Positions 62,729 to 64,000 of a DNA stretch of 64,000 bases are shown piece after piece. The stretch is from Schauerella aestuarii. Lineage in GTDB: Bacteria > Pseudomonadota > Gammaproteobacteria > Burkholderiales > Burkholderiaceae_B. Within the stretch, counting starts at the first letter, position 1, and every line of letters starts with the position of its first letter. The DNA lies in the NCBI RefSeq assembly GCF_009866805.1, contig NZ_SIZW01000037.1, positions 124,001-188,000 of the forward strand. Reading direction: 5' to 3'. The notes beneath the pieces were generated by a model, which ran no database searches, was not told the origin of the DNA, and was given only the letters and a program-made list of their open reading frames with translations. The position numbers were made by a program, and so were the translations under genes.

Positions 62729-64000
62729 ATGACCCGACTTCTTCATTGTGTTGTTTTTGCCGTGGGCCTGGCCGCTGTGTGCTGGATCGGCGCCGGCTAT
62801 GTGAACGTCAACCCGCTCGCCCTGGCGGTCACTGCGCTGATCGGCGCGGTGTACGCCTTGGGCGGACTGGAATTGTTTCGCTATCAGTCGGCCACCGCCC
62901 GCCTCTCGGGGGCGATCGATCGGTTGACCGAAGCGCCGGCAAGCCTGGGGGATTGGCTTGCGCAATTGCCGCCCACCCTGCGCAACGCCGTACGGCTGCG
63001 CACGGAAGGCGAACGCGTCGGACTGCCCGGCCCCACCCTCACCCCTTATCTAGTAGGTTTATTGGTGTTGCTGGGTATGCTGGGCACATTCCTGGGGATG
63101 ATCGCCACGCTTCGCGGCACGGGCCTCGCCCTGGAAAGCTCGACCGATCTGGCCGCCATCCGCGCCTCGCTCGCCGCACCCGTCAAGGGGCTGGGCTTTG
63201 CCTTCGGCACCTCGGTCGCCGGGGTAGCGACCTCGGCCATGCTGGGGCTGCTCTCGGCCTTGTGCCGCCGCGAGCGGCTCAAGGCCGCGCAGTTGCTCGA
63301 CACCAAGATCGCCACGGTTTTGCGGGTGTATTCCCCTGTGCATCAGCGCGAAGAGAGTTTCAAGCTGCTGCAGCGCCAGGCCGACATCATGCCCGCTGTG
63401 ATCGATCGGCTTGAAGCCATGATGACGACCATGGCGCAGCACAATCTGGCGTTGACTGAGCGCTTGACCGCGAATCAGGAAGCCTTCCATGGCAACACCG
63501 ACGTGGCCTATACCCGGCTGGCGGCCGCCGTAGAGCAAACACTGAAAGACAGCGTGATCGATGGCGCGCGCTCGGCCAGTGCGGCGATTCAGCCGGCTGT
63601 GGAGGCCACGATGGCCGGACTCGCGCGTGAAAGCGCTGCCCTGCACGAGACGGTGACGCAAGCCGTGCAACAGCAACTCGATGGACTATCCACCCGCTTC
63701 GAAACGTCCACCACCACCGTGGCGGAGATCTGGAAAGAAGCGCTTGCCGAACAACGCGACACCAATAGTGCGTTGGCGCAAAACCTGCGCACCTCGCTCG
63801 ACGGCTTTGCCGGTGCCTTCGATGCGCGTTCGGGCGCGTTGCTGGAACACGTGTCGACGCGATTGAACGACGTGGCCGGCAACATGACCACAGGCTGGCG
63901 CGAGGCCCTCACGCAGCAGGAGCGTGCCAACGCGCAAGCCGCCGATGCCAATCAAGTGGCGCTTACCGCTGCCGCAGCCACGTTTACCGATCACTCGGCG
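62729..64000 (+). CDS. DUF802-family protein, MotA/ExbB-like, truncated by window end
   Basis: At least 424 residues, open to the last base. Four membrane segments are visible: near residues 3-24, 27-50, LTPYLVGLLVLLGMLGTFLG (about 105) and AFGTSVAGVATSAMLGLLSAL (about 165). The last two with the intervening GT and PVKGLGFAFGTSVAG match proton-channel helices of MotA/TolQ/ExbB proteins. From about residue 205 onward it is a long cytoplasmic helical tail (ESFKLLQRQADIMPAVIDRL and many Ala/Thr/Gln heptads). Function unknown; a partner with an OmpA/MotB domain would be expected downstream. Confidence 0.85.
   Translation, partial: MTRLLHCVVFAVGLAAVCWIGAGYVNVNPLALAVTALIGAVYALGGLELFRYQSATARLSGAIDRLTEAPASLGDWLAQLPPTLRNAVRLRTEGERVGLPGPTLTPYLVGLLVLLGMLGTFLGMIATLRGTGLALESSTDLAAIRASLAAPVKGLGFAFGTSVAGVATSAMLGLLSALCRRERLKAAQLLDTKIATVLRVYSPVHQREESFKLLQRQADIMPAVIDRLEAMMTTMAQHNLALTERLTANQEAFHGNTDVAYTRLAAAVEQTLKDSVIDGARSASAAIQPAVEATMAGLARESAALHETVTQAVQQQLDGLSTRFETSTTTVAEIWKEALAEQRDTNSALAQNLRTSLDGFAGAFDARSGALLEHVSTRLNDVAGNMTTGWREALTQQERANAQAADANQVALTAAAATFTDHSA

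Noticed and set aside
1-64000. Prophage, integron, insertion sequence or tRNA
   Set aside because: No integrase, transposase, phage structural gene or cloverleaf structure recognised; the remnants at 6950 and 15170 carry no flanking repeats.

Overview
The window reads as a chromosomal segment of a high-GC betaproteobacterium of the order Burkholderiales. Support comes from the DUF3348/DUF802 gene pair at the right edge, the density of LysR regulators (seven), the many polar-amino-acid ABC operons, a PoxB/OmpW/HdeD-type stress repertoire and a FliA-like promoter. I cannot fix the genus; an Alcaligenaceae- or Burkholderiaceae-like soil or plant-associated organism is an inference. I saw no rRNA, tRNA, CRISPR array, complete insertion sequence or prophage.

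Region by region. 1-4455: end of a peptide-type ABC operon (tandem ATPase, D-2-hydroxyacid dehydrogenase, acetylpolyamine amidohydrolase-like deacetylase, EamA exporter). 4535-6839: MFS exporter and divergent LysR gene. 6840-8559: decayed BrnA-type antitoxin, a DcrB-like secreted protein and a duplicated-domain protein. 8856-14869: seven leftward genes forming a probable uptake and catabolic operon (RraA/HMG-aldolase-like protein, aminotransferase, amino-acid ABC transporter, LysR) with LysR-type palindromes upstream. 15170-22623: VOC remnant, second DcrB-like gene, orphan response regulator, truncated chemoreceptor behind a FliA-like promoter, EamA/LysR pair, DUF3053 and DUF3829 lipoproteins. 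22720-27372: XRE regulator with MFS exporter, alpha/beta-hydrolase, and ompW behind two FNR/ANR-type boxes. 27388-31203: gamma-glutamyltranspeptidase-like enzyme, amidase, GNAT.

31224-35318: 1364-residue CheB-CheR-PAS-kinase-receiver protein. 35464-38909: LysR, second polyamine-deacetylase-like enzyme and MHS transporter. 39010-40449: HdeD-like membrane domain fused to a putative papain-like hydrolase. 40511-49477: LysR and a divergent guanidino-compound cluster (agmatinase-type ureohydrolase, argininosuccinate-lyase-family enzyme, ABC transporter, class II aldolase, D-hydroxyacid dehydrogenase, arginase). 49471-56060: MFS/LysR pair, chemoreceptor, DUF4142 protein, SDR, PAP2 phosphatase. 56304-64000: tandem LprI-like secreted paralogues, poxB, CSS-EAL phosphodiesterase, DUF3348 and the start of a DUF802 MotA/ExbB-like membrane protein.

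The dominant theme is scavenging of nitrogen-rich small molecules (acylated polyamines, guanidino acids, unusual amino acids, gamma-glutamyl compounds and amides) through several parallel, separately regulated uptake and degradation units. The strongest candidates for new biology are the guanidino/lyase cluster, the aldolase/aminotransferase/ABC operon, the HdeD-hydrolase fusion and the DUF3348-DUF802 membrane system cut by the window edge.
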